From contig JANOFE010000272.1 of NCBI GenBank assembly GCA_031413495.1, positions 1-14,293 on the forward strand: a stretch of DNA of 14,293 nucleotides, given 5' to 3'. The notes beneath the pieces were generated by a model. That model worked only from the letters and a program-made list of their open reading frames with translations, was not told the DNA's origin and searched no databases. Below, in pieces: positions 14,069 to 14,293 of the stretch; positions within the stretch are counted from its first letter, which is position 1; each line of letters starts with the position of its first letter. The position numbers were made by a program, and so were the translations under genes. Source of the stretch: JACMNW01 sp031413495. GTDB taxonomy: Bacteria; Pseudomonadota; Alphaproteobacteria; Rhodobacterales; Rhodobacteraceae.

Positions 14069-14293
14069 TTAGGCAAGCAGACGGCCAAGGAATGCGGTCA
14101 GATCATCGGTGTGGTGGTGGATGAAGGGGGCCGGTTCCGGTTCTGGGGCGAGATGCACGGTTTGCATGCCCATGGCGTGCGGGGCGGCAAGATTGCGGCT
14201 GTCATCTTCGAACATCGCGGCGAATGCAGGGGTCAACGCGTCTTTGGCAAAGACAGTCTCAAACGCGATGCGGTCTGGTTTGGGGTGAAAATC
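14069..14293 (-). CDS. HAD-family hydrolase, likely pyrimidine 5'-nucleotidase, C-terminal part
   Basis: The frame enters from the right edge and ends at a TAA (14069-14071), giving the last 74 residues. It opens DFHPKPDRIAFETVF, which carries the conserved Lys of HAD motif III in a KP context, and continues AAMFEDDSRNLAAPHAMGMQ with the motif IV acidic pair (EDD) and the typical NLxxxHxMGM helix, then TVHL. This pattern fits the SDT1/pyrimidine 5'-nucleotidase group of HAD phosphatases, which dephosphorylate nucleoside monophosphates. The nucleophile motif I lies outside the window, so the exact subfamily is not certain. Short spacing to the UbiH-family gene suggests co-transcription. Confidence 0.8.
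   Translation of the reverse strand, partial: DFHPKPDRIAFETVFAKDALTPAFAAMFEDDSRNLAAPHAMGMQTVHLAPEPEPAPFIHHHTDDLTAFLGRLLA

Overview
This window reads as ordinary chromosome from an alphaproteobacterium, most likely a Rhodobacterales (Roseobacter-type) species. The basis is high GC content, the character of the proteins (a long-form FolP with an N-terminal extension, a FolB with a C-terminal extension, a UbiH-family protein with an AEAAH motif) and the gene order glyS / PPDK-like / SleB-like hydrolase / folB-folP-glmM. No phage, transposon, CRISPR array, tRNA or rRNA was seen.

Layout, plus strand: the 3' part of glyS (1-1704); a short spacer with a tandem hairpin repeat; a divergent pyruvate phosphate dikinase-like gene (1864-4401) ending at a probable terminator; a secreted SleB-type cell-wall hydrolase (4602-5285) with its own probable terminator; then a compact group of folB with an extra C-terminal domain (5401-6309), folP (6358-7368) and glmM (7365-8708, overlapping folP by 4 bases). 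Folate synthesis and the entry into amino-sugar/peptidoglycan precursor synthesis are therefore probably co-transcribed. A bidirectional terminator (about 8793-8836) separates glmM from the convergent ilvC (8878-9900, minus).

ilvC is divergent from two Lrp/AsnC regulators (10027-10485 and 10482-10937, plus) whose frames overlap by 4 bases. The 126-bp region between ilvC and the first regulator holds an inverted repeat and a helically phased direct repeat, which suggests amino-acid-responsive control of ilvC and autoregulation. A class V aminotransferase (11034-12161) follows on the plus strand and ends at a strong terminator. On the minus strand come a small secreted protein of unknown function (12242-12490), a 321-bp gap rich in palindromes and GATTTC motifs, a UbiH/UbiF-family ubiquinone hydroxylase (12812-14011) and the C-terminal end of a HAD-family nucleotidase-like protein (14069-14293).

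I found no obvious new multi-gene system. The best candidates for a second look are the PPDK-like protein whose nucleotide-binding half has lost key residues while its phosphohistidine and PEP/pyruvate halves look intact, the FolB fusion to what looks like an amino-acid-kinase-type fold, the coupled Lrp pair with its operator-like region, and a low-GC segment inside glyS.
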